NCBI GenBank assembly: GCA_964590755.1 | Contig: CAZPYK010000010.1 | Location: 1 to 34,091, forward strand | Origin: CAG-390 sp964590755 | GTDB taxonomy: Bacteria > Bacillota > Clostridia > Oscillospirales > CAG-272 | Length of the DNA: 34,091 nt | Direction of reading: 5' to 3' | Shown: positions 21,276 through 28,973 of the stretch, piece by piece | Numbering within the stretch: the first letter of the stretch is position 1 | Layout of the letters: every line of letters starts with the position of its first letter | Made by a program: the position numbers and the translations under genes | Notes under the pieces: model-generated | What the model was told of the DNA's origin: nothing | Databases searched by the model: none | The model's input: only the letters and a program-made list of their open reading frames with translations

Positions 21276-22769
21276 ATGATCATATCCGAAGAAATAAACA
21301 AACGACTTTTCCGCGCCGAGCCGCGCGGACGCGCGATACTTCTCGGCATAGGGGTATCCAATCTGCCCTTGGCAAAAATGCTTGCCGAGGCAGGGGCGCG
21401 ACTTGAGATACGCGACGCAAAAAGCTTTAATGAACTCTCATCCGAGGCGCGCGCGCTTGCCGATATCGGCGCACGCTTTGTCTGCGGCGCCGCCCCGACG
21501 AACGGGCTCGTCTCAAGCGATATTTCCCGCGATGTTATATTCCGCTCGCCCGGCATACGACCGGATGCTGGAGATATCCCCGCGGCTGTAGCCAACGGCG
21601 CCCTTCTCACCTCAGAGATGGAATGGTTCTGCGACATGACGGCGGCAAGCATCATCGCCGTCACCGGAAGCGACGGCAAGACCACCACAACGACACTGAC
21701 ACATCTGCTTTTGTCCGAGGCGGCAAAAAGACGGCAATGCCGCGTATACGTCGGCGGCAACATCGGCACGCCTCTGCTCGACCGCGCCGCGGAAATGACC
21801 GATCGCGACTATGCCGTGCTTGAGCTATCAAGCTTTCAGCTGATGACGATGCACACATCCCCGCGCCGCGCGGCAATAACAAACATCACGCCAAATCACC
21901 TCAACTGGCATACCGATATGGCGGAATACACCGCCGCGAAATACAATATCTTCGGCAAGGATACCGAGCTTTTGGCGCTCAACGCAAAAAGCCCCGCCGC
22001 GGCGGCCGCCGCCGAAAGCGACCCCGATTTTCACGGCAGGCTCGTATTCTTCTCGGCTGCCGCCTCATCATACGATGAGACGGTTCCCGCCGCGCACCGC
22101 GGCAATGCCGAGGCGATCTTTTTGCGCGACGGATGCATTATCCATTCAAACGGCAGAGCCGAGGATGCTCTGCTTGAGCAAAAGGATATAAAACTGCCGG
22201 GCAAACACAATCTTGAAAATTACATGACCGCCGCCGCGCTGACGCTCGGACTTATCGAAAAGGATGACCTGCGGCGCGTTGCGCGAAGCTTCGGCGGCGT
22301 TGAGCACCGCATGGAATTCGTGCGCGAGCTTGACGGCGTGAGCTATTACAACAGCTCGATAGATTCCACCCCCACGCGCACGCTGGCGGCACTGTCGGTG
22401 TTCGACTCTCGCCCGGTATTCATACTTTGCGGACGTGACAAGCATCTGCCCTACGACGAGCTCGCCCGAGCACTTTACGACAAGGCGGGCGGCGTGGTCG
22501 TCTCGGGCGAGGCTGTGCCGATAATACGCACAGCCCTTGAGGCGGAAGCGGCACGCCGCGGCGGATGCGACATCTGCATAAAATATGAAGAGGACTTCTT
22601 CCGAGCCATAGACCGCGCCCGCGAAACAGCGCGGCCCGGCTCTGCCGTCGTGCTCTCCCCCTCCTGCACGAGCTTTGACCGCTTTGTCAACTTTGAGGAG
22701 CGCGGACGCGCCTTTAAGGCGTATGTCAACTCCCTGACACCGAACGACCGCGACAGCAATGAAGCCTGA
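21276..22769 (+). CDS. murD: UDP-N-acetylmuramoyl-L-alanine--D-glutamate ligase
   Basis: This cytoplasmic Mur ligase adds D-Glu to UDP-MurNAc-L-Ala with ATP. The 497 residues are slightly longer than the usual 440 to 470. Visible features are the N-terminal GIGVSN segment (24-29), the ATP P-loop VTGSDGKTTTT (129-139), the NHLNWH metal and substrate region, and GVEHRMEFV, which starts the C-terminal domain with its SIDSTPTRT and LCGRDK stretches. The start is the only convincing ATG; the Shine-Dalgarno is poor (AGGAT about 15 bases away). It overlaps murI by 11 bases, so D-Glu synthesis and its use are co-expressed. Confidence 0.92.
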   Translation: MIISEEINKRLFRAEPRGRAILLGIGVSNLPLAKMLAEAGARLEIRDAKSFNELSSEARALADIGARFVCGAAPTNGLVSSDISRDVIFRSPGIRPDAGDIPAAVANGALLTSEMEWFCDMTAASIIAVTGSDGKTTTTTLTHLLLSEAAKRRQCRVYVGGNIGTPLLDRAAEMTDRDYAVLELSSFQLMTMHTSPRRAAITNITPNHLNWHTDMAEYTAAKYNIFGKDTELLALNAKSPAAAAAAESDPDFHGRLVFFSAAASSYDETVPAAHRGNAEAIFLRDGCIIHSNGRAEDALLEQKDIKLPGKHNLENYMTAAALTLGLIEKDDLRRVARSFGGVEHRMEFVRELDGVSYYNSSIDSTPTRTLAALSVFDSRPVFILCGRDKHLPYDELARALYDKAGGVVVSGEAVPIIRTALEAEAARRGGCDICIKYEEDFFRAIDRARETARPGSAVVLSPSCTSFDRFVNFEERGRAFKAYVNSLTPNDRDSNEA

Positions 22770-23568
22770 CGCACGCACAGCCCCGATAGGGATATTTGAC
22801 TCGGGCGTCGGTGGACTCACCGTGCTGGCAGAGCTGCGTCGCGAGCTGCCGTGCGAGGACATGATCTATCTCGGCGACGAGCAAAACGCTCCGTACGGAG
22901 CATTAACGCATGAAGATATGCAGGCTGTCGCCCTTGCGGCGGCGAAGCGACTTGTCGACATGGGAGCCAAGGCGATTACCGTCGCCTGCAACACCGCCAC
23001 CGCCGCCGCAATAGACACACTGCGCTCGGTATATCACGAGATACCCGTGATCGGAACCGAGCCCGCCGTAAAGGTCGCGTCCGACGCGGGATACGAACAC
23101 ATTTTGGTGCTTGCCACCCCCGTAACTCTTTCCGAGGAACGCTTTGCGTCTCTTGTGAAAGCAAAATGCCGCGACTCGGAGGTCATTGCCGTCCCCTGCC
23201 CCGGACTTGCAACGCTGATAGAGGAGCATCCCGCGGACGACGCATGCTTCGATCGATATCTTGACCCGATCTTTCAAAAGCACCGCGGGCGCTTTGACTC
23301 GATAGTGCTCGGATGCACGCATTATCCGCTGATCAAAACAGCCATCGCACGCGCCGCCGCGGCAAACGGAGCCGCAGGCGTTCCGATCATCGACAGCGGC
23401 GCCGCAATAGCGCGGCAGGTCGGGCGACGTCTTATCGATGCGGGGCTCGACGCGCCTACAGACAAGCCGGGCACGCTCACACTGATATCAAGCGGAGATG
23501 GCGATCGCCTCGAACGCTTTTGGCGGCGCATTTCCCCCGACCGTATGATCCCAAAACATGATATTTAA
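22759..23568 (+). CDS. murI: Glutamate racemase
   Basis: This enzyme makes D-glutamate for peptidoglycan by two-base racemisation. The 269 residues are typical. The signatures are FDSGVGGLTV (13-22), VACNTAT with catalytic Cys77, and LGCTHYP with catalytic Cys186. The active-site loop reads GDEQNAPYG rather than the common GDxxRxPYG. The start lies within the end of murD. MurD uses the product directly, a functional link matching the gene overlap. Confidence 0.93.
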   Translation: MKPDARTAPIGIFDSGVGGLTVLAELRRELPCEDMIYLGDEQNAPYGALTHEDMQAVALAAAKRLVDMGAKAITVACNTATAAAIDTLRSVYHEIPVIGTEPAVKVASDAGYEHILVLATPVTLSEERFASLVKAKCRDSEVIAVPCPGLATLIEEHPADDACFDRYLDPIFQKHRGRFDSIVLGCTHYPLIKTAIARAAAANGAAGVPIIDSGAAIARQVGRRLIDAGLDAPTDKPGTLTLISSGDGDRLERFWRRISPDRMIPKHDI

Positions 23569-23583
23569 GGAATAAATAATAAC

Positions 23584-24828
23584 ATGACCAACGAAAAGCT
23601 TGAACTTCTCGCCGCGGAAGGCGAGCGAGAGCTCGCCGATATCTTTGCGGACATAGACCGCACATCCTACCGACGAACTGCCGACATTCTGCGCGCTTTT
23701 GAAAACAACAAGGTCAGCGACGGCTGCTTTGCGGGGACCTCCGGCTACGGCTACGACGACCGCGGGCGCGAGGTGCTCGACCGCGTATATGCCGAGGTGT
23801 TCGGAACCGAGGCGGCACTCGTCCGCATCAATTTCGTCAACGGCACACACGCCCTCTCGACCGGGCTCTTTGCCCTTTTAAGGCCGGGAGACACCCTGTT
23901 CTCGGTCGCGGGCAAGCCCTATGACACACTTGAAGAAGTCATCGGCATTTCCGGTACCGAGGGCAACGGCTCGCTTGCCGATTTCGGAGTCGGCTACGCA
24001 CAGCATGAACTGACATCCGACGGCACGCTTGACACCGCCGGCATACTTTCGCGCCTTGACGCCGACAGCTCGATAAAGGTAGTCTTCATCCAGCGTTCAA
24101 AGGGGTATTTAAACCGCCGCACGCTGATGCCGGATGAAATCAGCGCTCTCTACGATGCCGTAAAGGCGACGCATCCCGAGGTCTATGTCGTCGTTGACAA
24201 CTGCTATGGGGAATTCACCTGCTCCCACGAGCCGCATGCGGACATGCTTATCGGCTCGCTGATAAAAAATCCCGGCGGCGGAATGGCCGAGACCGGCGGA
24301 TATATTGCCGGCACGTCTCGCGCCGTGGAGCTTGCGTCCTACCGTCTTACCACCGTCGGGACCGGCGGCGAGGTCGGCTGCACTCTGGGGCAAAACAAAA
24401 ATCTCTTCCGCGGCTTCTTTTACGCACCGCACACCGTTGCCGCCGCGCTGAAGACCATGCATCTTGCGGCATATATATTCGAAAAGCTGGGCTACGACAC
24501 CGCGCCATCTTGGCAGGAGCGCCGCTCGGATATAATCCAAACGGTCATAACACATTCGCCCGAGGCGCTCTGCGCATTCTGCCGCGGTATACAATCGGGC
24601 TCGCCCGTGGACGCCTATGTCGAACCGGTGCCGTGGGCAATGCCCGGCTACTCCGACGAGGTGATAATGGCGGCGGGAGCCTTCGTACAGGGCTCGTCGA
24701 TCGAGCTTTCCTGCGACGGACCTCTGCGCGAGCCGTACACGGCTTATCTTCAGGGCGGACTTACATATGAAAGCGGAAAATACGGCATACTGCGTGCCGC
24801 CGCCGCCGTAGGCGAATACCGAAAATAA
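23584..24828 (+). CDS. Methionine gamma-lyase family PLP protein (aluminium-resistance family)
   Basis: A 414-residue fold-type I PLP enzyme of the Alum_res family. SLIKNPGGG carries the probable PLP lysine (Lys228), with VVDNCYGEF (203-211) providing the Asp that contacts the pyridine nitrogen and GTSGYGYDDRGRE (51-63) in the N-terminal part. Databases name this group for methionine gamma-lyase or aluminium resistance, but in most Clostridia the substrate is not established. It starts 15 bases after murI with little Shine-Dalgarno. It is unclear whether it serves sulfur metabolism with the nearby cysteine desulfurase. Confidence 0.82.
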   Translation: MTNEKLELLAAEGERELADIFADIDRTSYRRTADILRAFENNKVSDGCFAGTSGYGYDDRGREVLDRVYAEVFGTEAALVRINFVNGTHALSTGLFALLRPGDTLFSVAGKPYDTLEEVIGISGTEGNGSLADFGVGYAQHELTSDGTLDTAGILSRLDADSSIKVVFIQRSKGYLNRRTLMPDEISALYDAVKATHPEVYVVVDNCYGEFTCSHEPHADMLIGSLIKNPGGGMAETGGYIAGTSRAVELASYRLTTVGTGGEVGCTLGQNKNLFRGFFYAPHTVAAALKTMHLAAYIFEKLGYDTAPSWQERRSDIIQTVITHSPEALCAFCRGIQSGSPVDAYVEPVPWAMPGYSDEVIMAAGAFVQGSSIELSCDGPLREPYTAYLQGGLTYESGKYGILRAAAAVGEYRK

Positions 24829-24858
24829 TTTTTTTCGATGACAGAAAGGTTAAATATC

Positions 24859-25407
24859 ATGAAAAAAAATATATCTGCCATACTTGCGCTGATCATTGCT
24901 CTTTCATCTCTCCTGCTTGTCGGCTGCAGCTCCTCCTCCGTTGAGGTGCCCGACGGCATGCGTCTTGTTTCCACCGACTCGGATGCCTTCTACCTGTTCG
25001 CCCCGGGCGGCTGGATAGACAACACATCCTCCGGCGCGGCGTCGGCATATTACTCGGACAACGACCGCTCAAATGTCAGCATGACATGCATGAGTCCATA
25101 TTCGATATCCGAGGATAACCCTCCCGTCAACGCAAAGGAATATGTTGAGGTCTGCCGCGCAGAGCTTGCGGCATATATGCCGGGATATGAGGCGGTCGGC
25201 GAGGTCAGCGACGTGGTGATGGGCGGCAGAAACGGAAAAAGCTTTGAATACACCGCCTCAATGGGAGATGTGACATACAAATATCGTCAGGTCGTTGTGG
25301 TCTATCAAGATCTGTATTATATTCTCACCTACACCTCCACAGCGGAGGGCTACGATCTGCACACGGCGGATATCGACAAGGTGATAGAAAACGTAAAATT
25401 CAAATAA
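24859..25407 (+). CDS. PsbP/DUF-like lipoprotein
   Basis: A 182-residue exported lipoprotein with a Lys-rich start, a hydrophobic stretch and lipobox LVGC (Cys23). The mature part has alternating beta strands and a YVEVCRAEL helix, ending in DIDKVIENVKF. This resembles the PsbP/DcrB-like fold often seen in Gram-positive lipoproteins, but no ligand is known. The start chosen is the ATG at 24859, with AAAGG 10 bases upstream; the frame extends to 24838 without a Shine-Dalgarno. It sits between two PLP enzymes in the mur run. Confidence 0.78.
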   Translation: MKKNISAILALIIALSSLLLVGCSSSSVEVPDGMRLVSTDSDAFYLFAPGGWIDNTSSGAASAYYSDNDRSNVSMTCMSPYSISEDNPPVNAKEYVEVCRAELAAYMPGYEAVGEVSDVVMGGRNGKSFEYTASMGDVTYKYRQVVVVYQDLYYILTYTSTAEGYDLHTADIDKVIENVKFK

Positions 25408-25416
25408 TACAACAAT

Positions 25417-26616
25417 ATGAACACCGACATTAACATTAACGATAACACAAACGAAAGAAAGCCGATATACCTCGACAACAGCGCGACCACCGCGCCATCC
25501 CCCGCCGTGATCGAAGCCGTGACCGACGCTTTGCGCCGCTACGGCAATCCCTCATCGGTGCATGCGGCGGGACTTGACGCGGCGGCATTGCTGCGCGAAT
25601 GCCGCGCCACCGTCGCGTCGGCGCTCGGCTTGCGCCGCTTTGACGACTATCATGTGATATTCACCGCATCCGGCTCGGAGGCAAACAATCTCGCCCTGCG
25701 CGGCACGGCACTTGCCAAAAAGCATATCCGCTCAAAGCGCATAATAACCACCGATTCCGAACATCCGTCTGTGGCAAACACCGCGGCGTCTCTTGTCGAC
25801 CTCGGCTTTGAGGTGATAAAAATACCGACCCGCGGCGGCACGCTGGATATGGATGCCTACCGTGAAGCTCTGGCGGGCGGTGCGCTTATCGTCTCGCTGA
25901 TGCTCGTCAACAACGAAACGGGCGCTCGCTACGACATTGAAAACGCCTTTCGCGAGGCGCACCGCGCCGACCCCGACATCATCACGCATTGCGACGCCGT
26001 GCAGGGCTTTATGCGGATACCGTTCACGCCGAAGGAGCTTGACGCCGATCTTGTAAGCGTCAGCGCACACAAGGTGCACGGCCCCAAGGGGGTCGGCGCG
26101 CTTTGCGTCTCATCCTCACTTATAAAGTCCAAAAAGCTCATACCGCTGATCTACGGCGGCGGTCAGGAGGAGGGCTTTCGGTCCGGCACCGAGAACATTC
26201 CCGGCATTGCCGGCTTTGCCCAAGCCTTGCGCGAGGCTATTGAGCATTCGGACGATAACGCGGCACATATCGACGAGCTGTATCGTTACGCGCTTGACCT
26301 GCTGCCCGACTGCGGCGTAAGGATAAACTCCCCCGCGGTCTCCTCGGGACACATCATCAGCATCACTCTTCCCGGAATACGCAGTGAAACGATGCTGCAT
26401 TTTCTTTCGGAAAAGGGCATATATGTGTCGGCGGGCTCGGCGTGCTCGTCGCACTCGCACGGCCCGAGCGCCGCATTGCTCGCCTTCGGGCTTTCTCGCT
26501 CCGATGCCGACCGCACTCTGCGCATAAGCCTCGGCTCGCAAAACACAAAGGAGGAGCTTGATTGTCTCGCCGCCGCCCTCTCGGAGGGTATCTCTCGCCT
26601 GGTCAGGGCAAAATGA
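25417..26616 (+). CDS. Cysteine desulfurase, NifS/IscS family
   Basis: A 399-residue PLP enzyme that takes sulfur from cysteine for Fe-S clusters, thio-tRNA or other acceptors. YLDNSATT (18-25), SEHPSVA, the PLP lysine in SAHKVHGPKG (Lys219) and the persulfide cysteine in SAGSACSSHSHGP (Cys343) are all present. No IscU or ThiI gene is adjacent, so its acceptor cannot be told. The ATG at 25417 is nine bases after the lipoprotein stop and lacks a clear Shine-Dalgarno, so it may depend on coupling. It is the last gene of the run, before a terminator. Confidence 0.88.
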   Translation: MNTDININDNTNERKPIYLDNSATTAPSPAVIEAVTDALRRYGNPSSVHAAGLDAAALLRECRATVASALGLRRFDDYHVIFTASGSEANNLALRGTALAKKHIRSKRIITTDSEHPSVANTAASLVDLGFEVIKIPTRGGTLDMDAYREALAGGALIVSLMLVNNETGARYDIENAFREAHRADPDIITHCDAVQGFMRIPFTPKELDADLVSVSAHKVHGPKGVGALCVSSSLIKSKKLIPLIYGGGQEEGFRSGTENIPGIAGFAQALREAIEHSDDNAAHIDELYRYALDLLPDCGVRINSPAVSSGHIISITLPGIRSETMLHFLSEKGIYVSAGSACSSHSHGPSAALLAFGLSRSDADRTLRISLGSQNTKEELDCLAAALSEGISRLVRAK

Positions 26617-26639
26617 TCTGCATTTTTATAAAACCGAAA

Positions 26640-26675
26640 GCGGGCTGTCTTAATCGACAGCTCGCTCGTAATTAT
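26640..26675. terminator. Shared terminator between cysteine desulfurase and topoisomerase genes
   Basis: GCGGGCTGTC (26640-26649), loop TTAATC, GACAGCTCGC (26656-26665). T-rich sequence follows rightward (ATTATTTATTATTT), and TTTCGGTTTT follows on the minus strand. Confidence 0.65.
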
Positions 26676-26709
26676 TTATTATTTCATTCAGACCGGCTCT
26701 GCCGTTCGA

Positions 26710-28731
26710 TCATATATCCGCGTCCTTCATATAACGCGCGCCGTTTTCGGTGATAAAGCGCTTGCGCGCGGGCAGATCGTCGCCCAACAGTGTGTCGAAT
26801 ATCCGCTCTGTCTCCGCGGCGTCGGTCGGAGTTATCGCTATAAGGCGTCGCGTGGCGGGATTCATAGTCGTCTTCCACATCATCTCGGGGTCGTTTTCGC
26901 CCAGACCCTTTGAGCGCTGCAGCGTGTATTTCTTGTCCCCCAGCTTTTTCAGTATCTCCGCCTTTTCGAATTCGTCAAACGCAAACAGCGTCTCGTCCTT
27001 CGTGGTTATCTCAAAAAGCGGAGTTTCGGCAATGAACACCTTGCCCTCCTTCAAAAGCGTGGGCAAAAGACGATAAAAAAGCGTCAAAAGCAGAGTGCGT
27101 ATTTGGAAGCCGTCCTCATCGGCATCGGTACATATGATTATCTTCGACCAGCGCAGAGCCCCGAGGTCAAACGCCGACACCTCGCTGTTCTTTCCCTTTG
27201 CTTTTGTTCCGACCTCGGCACCGCAGCCGATGACCTTGAGCAGATCGACAATGATCTCGTTTTTGAATATCTTGTCGTACGTCGATTTCAAGCAGTTGAG
27301 CGTCTTGCCTCTGACCGGGATTATCGCCTGATATTCGGGCGCGCGCGCCAGCTTACAGGAGGTCATTGCGGAATCTCCCTCAACTATATAAAGCTCGCGC
27401 ACCGACGAATCCTTTGAGCGGCAGTTGACGAACTTTTCGACTCTGTTGGCAACATCAAGCGAGCCGCTGAGCTTCTTTTTTATATCCAACCGAGTACGCT
27501 CGGCGTTTTCACGCGAGCGCTTGTTGACAAGCACCTGAGAGGCTATTTTTTCGGCTTCGGTGGGATTTTCGATGAAATATATCTCAAGATTCTGCTTTAT
27601 ATAGTCGGTCAAAGCCTCGTAGATAAAGGAGTTCGTGATCGCCTTTTTGGTCTGGTTCTCGTATGAGACGAGCGTGGAATTGCTGCTTATCACCAGCACA
27701 AGGCAATCGGAAATATCCGCAAAAGCGATCTTTGATTCGTTTTTGTTATACTTCCCCGCCGATTTAAGATATTTATCGAGCGCATAGACGAACGCCACGC
27801 GCACCGCGCGGTCGGGGGAACCGCCGTGCTCCAAAAAGCTTGCGTTGTGGTAATATTCGAGCATAGTGACCGTTTGAGAAACACAAAACGCGATATCGGC
27901 TTTGAATTTATATATCGGCTTGTCCTCGCGATCCTGCCCCTGCGTTTCGAGATGCCAAAAAACCGTCTGAGTCATTGCGGTCTCGCCCGCCGTTTCCGCA
28001 ACATAGTCGCGTATACCGTTCTCATTGTAGAATATCTGCTCGGTGAATTCACCGTTCTCCTCAAAAAGCAGAGTGAACCTCACGCCCGCATTGACCACCG
28101 CTTGACGGCGCAGAACATCGACAAAAAAGTCCTTCGGAATATTGATATCGGTGAAAACATCAAGGTCGGGCAGCCAGCGTATGACAGTGCCGGTGCGGCG
28201 CTCGTTTTTGGGCAGCTCACGAACTTCAAGCTCCCCGACGGGCTCGCCGAGCCTAAAGCTCATATATCTCACGCACTTACCGTCAAAGGAATCGACCTCC
28301 ATATATTTTGACGCGCACTGCGTGGCAAAGGCACCCAGACCGTTGAGGCCCAGGGAATATTCATATGACGCCGTTTCGGCGTTGTTGTTCATCTTTCCGC
28401 CCGCATACGGCTCGCAAAAGATAAGATCCCAGTTATATCTGCCCTCTTTTTCGTTGAAGTCCATCGGAATGCCGCGCCCGTGGTCGTCGATCTCAATGGA
28501 GTGATCCTCAAATACGGTGACCTTTATCTCGTTTCCGTATCCCTCTCTCGCCTCGTCGACAGAGTTCGAGAGTATCTCAAAAAACGCGTGCTCACAACCG
28601 CCCAATCCGTCCGAGCCGAATATGACGCTCGGACGCAGCCTCACGCGGTCTGCGCCCTTGAGCATAACTATGCTCTGATCATTGTATTGTTCGGTTTTGG
28701 CACTCGCTGCCTTTTTATTCTTTTCAGCCAT
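26710..28731 (-). CDS. Divergent type IIA DNA topoisomerase subunit B (GyrB/ParE-like)
   Basis: The 673-residue protein has an ATPase domain of the GHKL type (EILSNSVDE 52-60, DDHGRGIP 82-89, GLNGLGA 128-134), a transducer domain and a TOPRIM domain (YIVEGDSA, ICTDADEDG). Canonical GyrB/ParE read EGDSAGGSAK and DADVDGxHI; here they are EGDSAMTSCK and DADEDGFQI, marking a divergent clostridial group. The catalytic Glu and Asp residues are kept, so it should be active. The DNA-cleaving A subunit is not adjacent on either side. It is transcribed alone from the promoter at 28828-28856, with AAAGGA before the ATG. Whether it acts as topoisomerase IV or a specialised enzyme is open. Confidence 0.88.
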   Translation of the reverse strand: MAEKNKKAASAKTEQYNDQSIVMLKGADRVRLRPSVIFGSDGLGGCEHAFFEILSNSVDEAREGYGNEIKVTVFEDHSIEIDDHGRGIPMDFNEKEGRYNWDLIFCEPYAGGKMNNNAETASYEYSLGLNGLGAFATQCASKYMEVDSFDGKCVRYMSFRLGEPVGELEVRELPKNERRTGTVIRWLPDLDVFTDINIPKDFFVDVLRRQAVVNAGVRFTLLFEENGEFTEQIFYNENGIRDYVAETAGETAMTQTVFWHLETQGQDREDKPIYKFKADIAFCVSQTVTMLEYYHNASFLEHGGSPDRAVRVAFVYALDKYLKSAGKYNKNESKIAFADISDCLVLVISSNSTLVSYENQTKKAITNSFIYEALTDYIKQNLEIYFIENPTEAEKIASQVLVNKRSRENAERTRLDIKKKLSGSLDVANRVEKFVNCRSKDSSVRELYIVEGDSAMTSCKLARAPEYQAIIPVRGKTLNCLKSTYDKIFKNEIIVDLLKVIGCGAEVGTKAKGKNSEVSAFDLGALRWSKIIICTDADEDGFQIRTLLLTLFYRLLPTLLKEGKVFIAETPLFEITTKDETLFAFDEFEKAEILKKLGDKKYTLQRSKGLGENDPEMMWKTTMNPATRRLIAITPTDAAETERIFDTLLGDDLPARKRFITENGARYMKDADI

Positions 28732-28827
28732 TTAGACTTATGTCCTTTCGTCTGTTGCGCCTTTCTCGTCCGCGTCGCCAAAAGCGCATACGCATCGATC
28801 GTTAAAACAATTGTTGAGTTTATATAT

Positions 28828-28856
28828 ATTATATCATACCTTTGAATTATAGTCAA
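28828..28856 (-). promoter_or_regulatory. Promoter of the topoisomerase B gene
   Basis: Minus strand TTGACT (complement of 28851-28856), a 17-base spacer, and TATAAT (complement of 28828-28833). Confidence 0.8.
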
Positions 28857-28903
28857 GCATTCGGGCACTTCGATGGGGAGGGCAAGTTTTTTTCTTTTTT
28901 TCC

Positions 28904-28932
28904 TTTACAACCGTCGCTTTGGGTGATATAAT
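28904..28932 (+). promoter_or_regulatory. Promoter of the GH106-like gene
   Basis: TTTACA (28904-28909), a 17-base spacer, and TATAAT (28927-28932). A 7-bp inverted repeat, CTTTGGG (28917-28923) / CCCAAAG (28953-28959), brackets the -10 box and start zone and could be an operator. Confidence 0.7.
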
Positions 28933-28973
28933 TATCTGTAGGATAGCAACGCCCCAAAGAAAGGAAACCTGCC

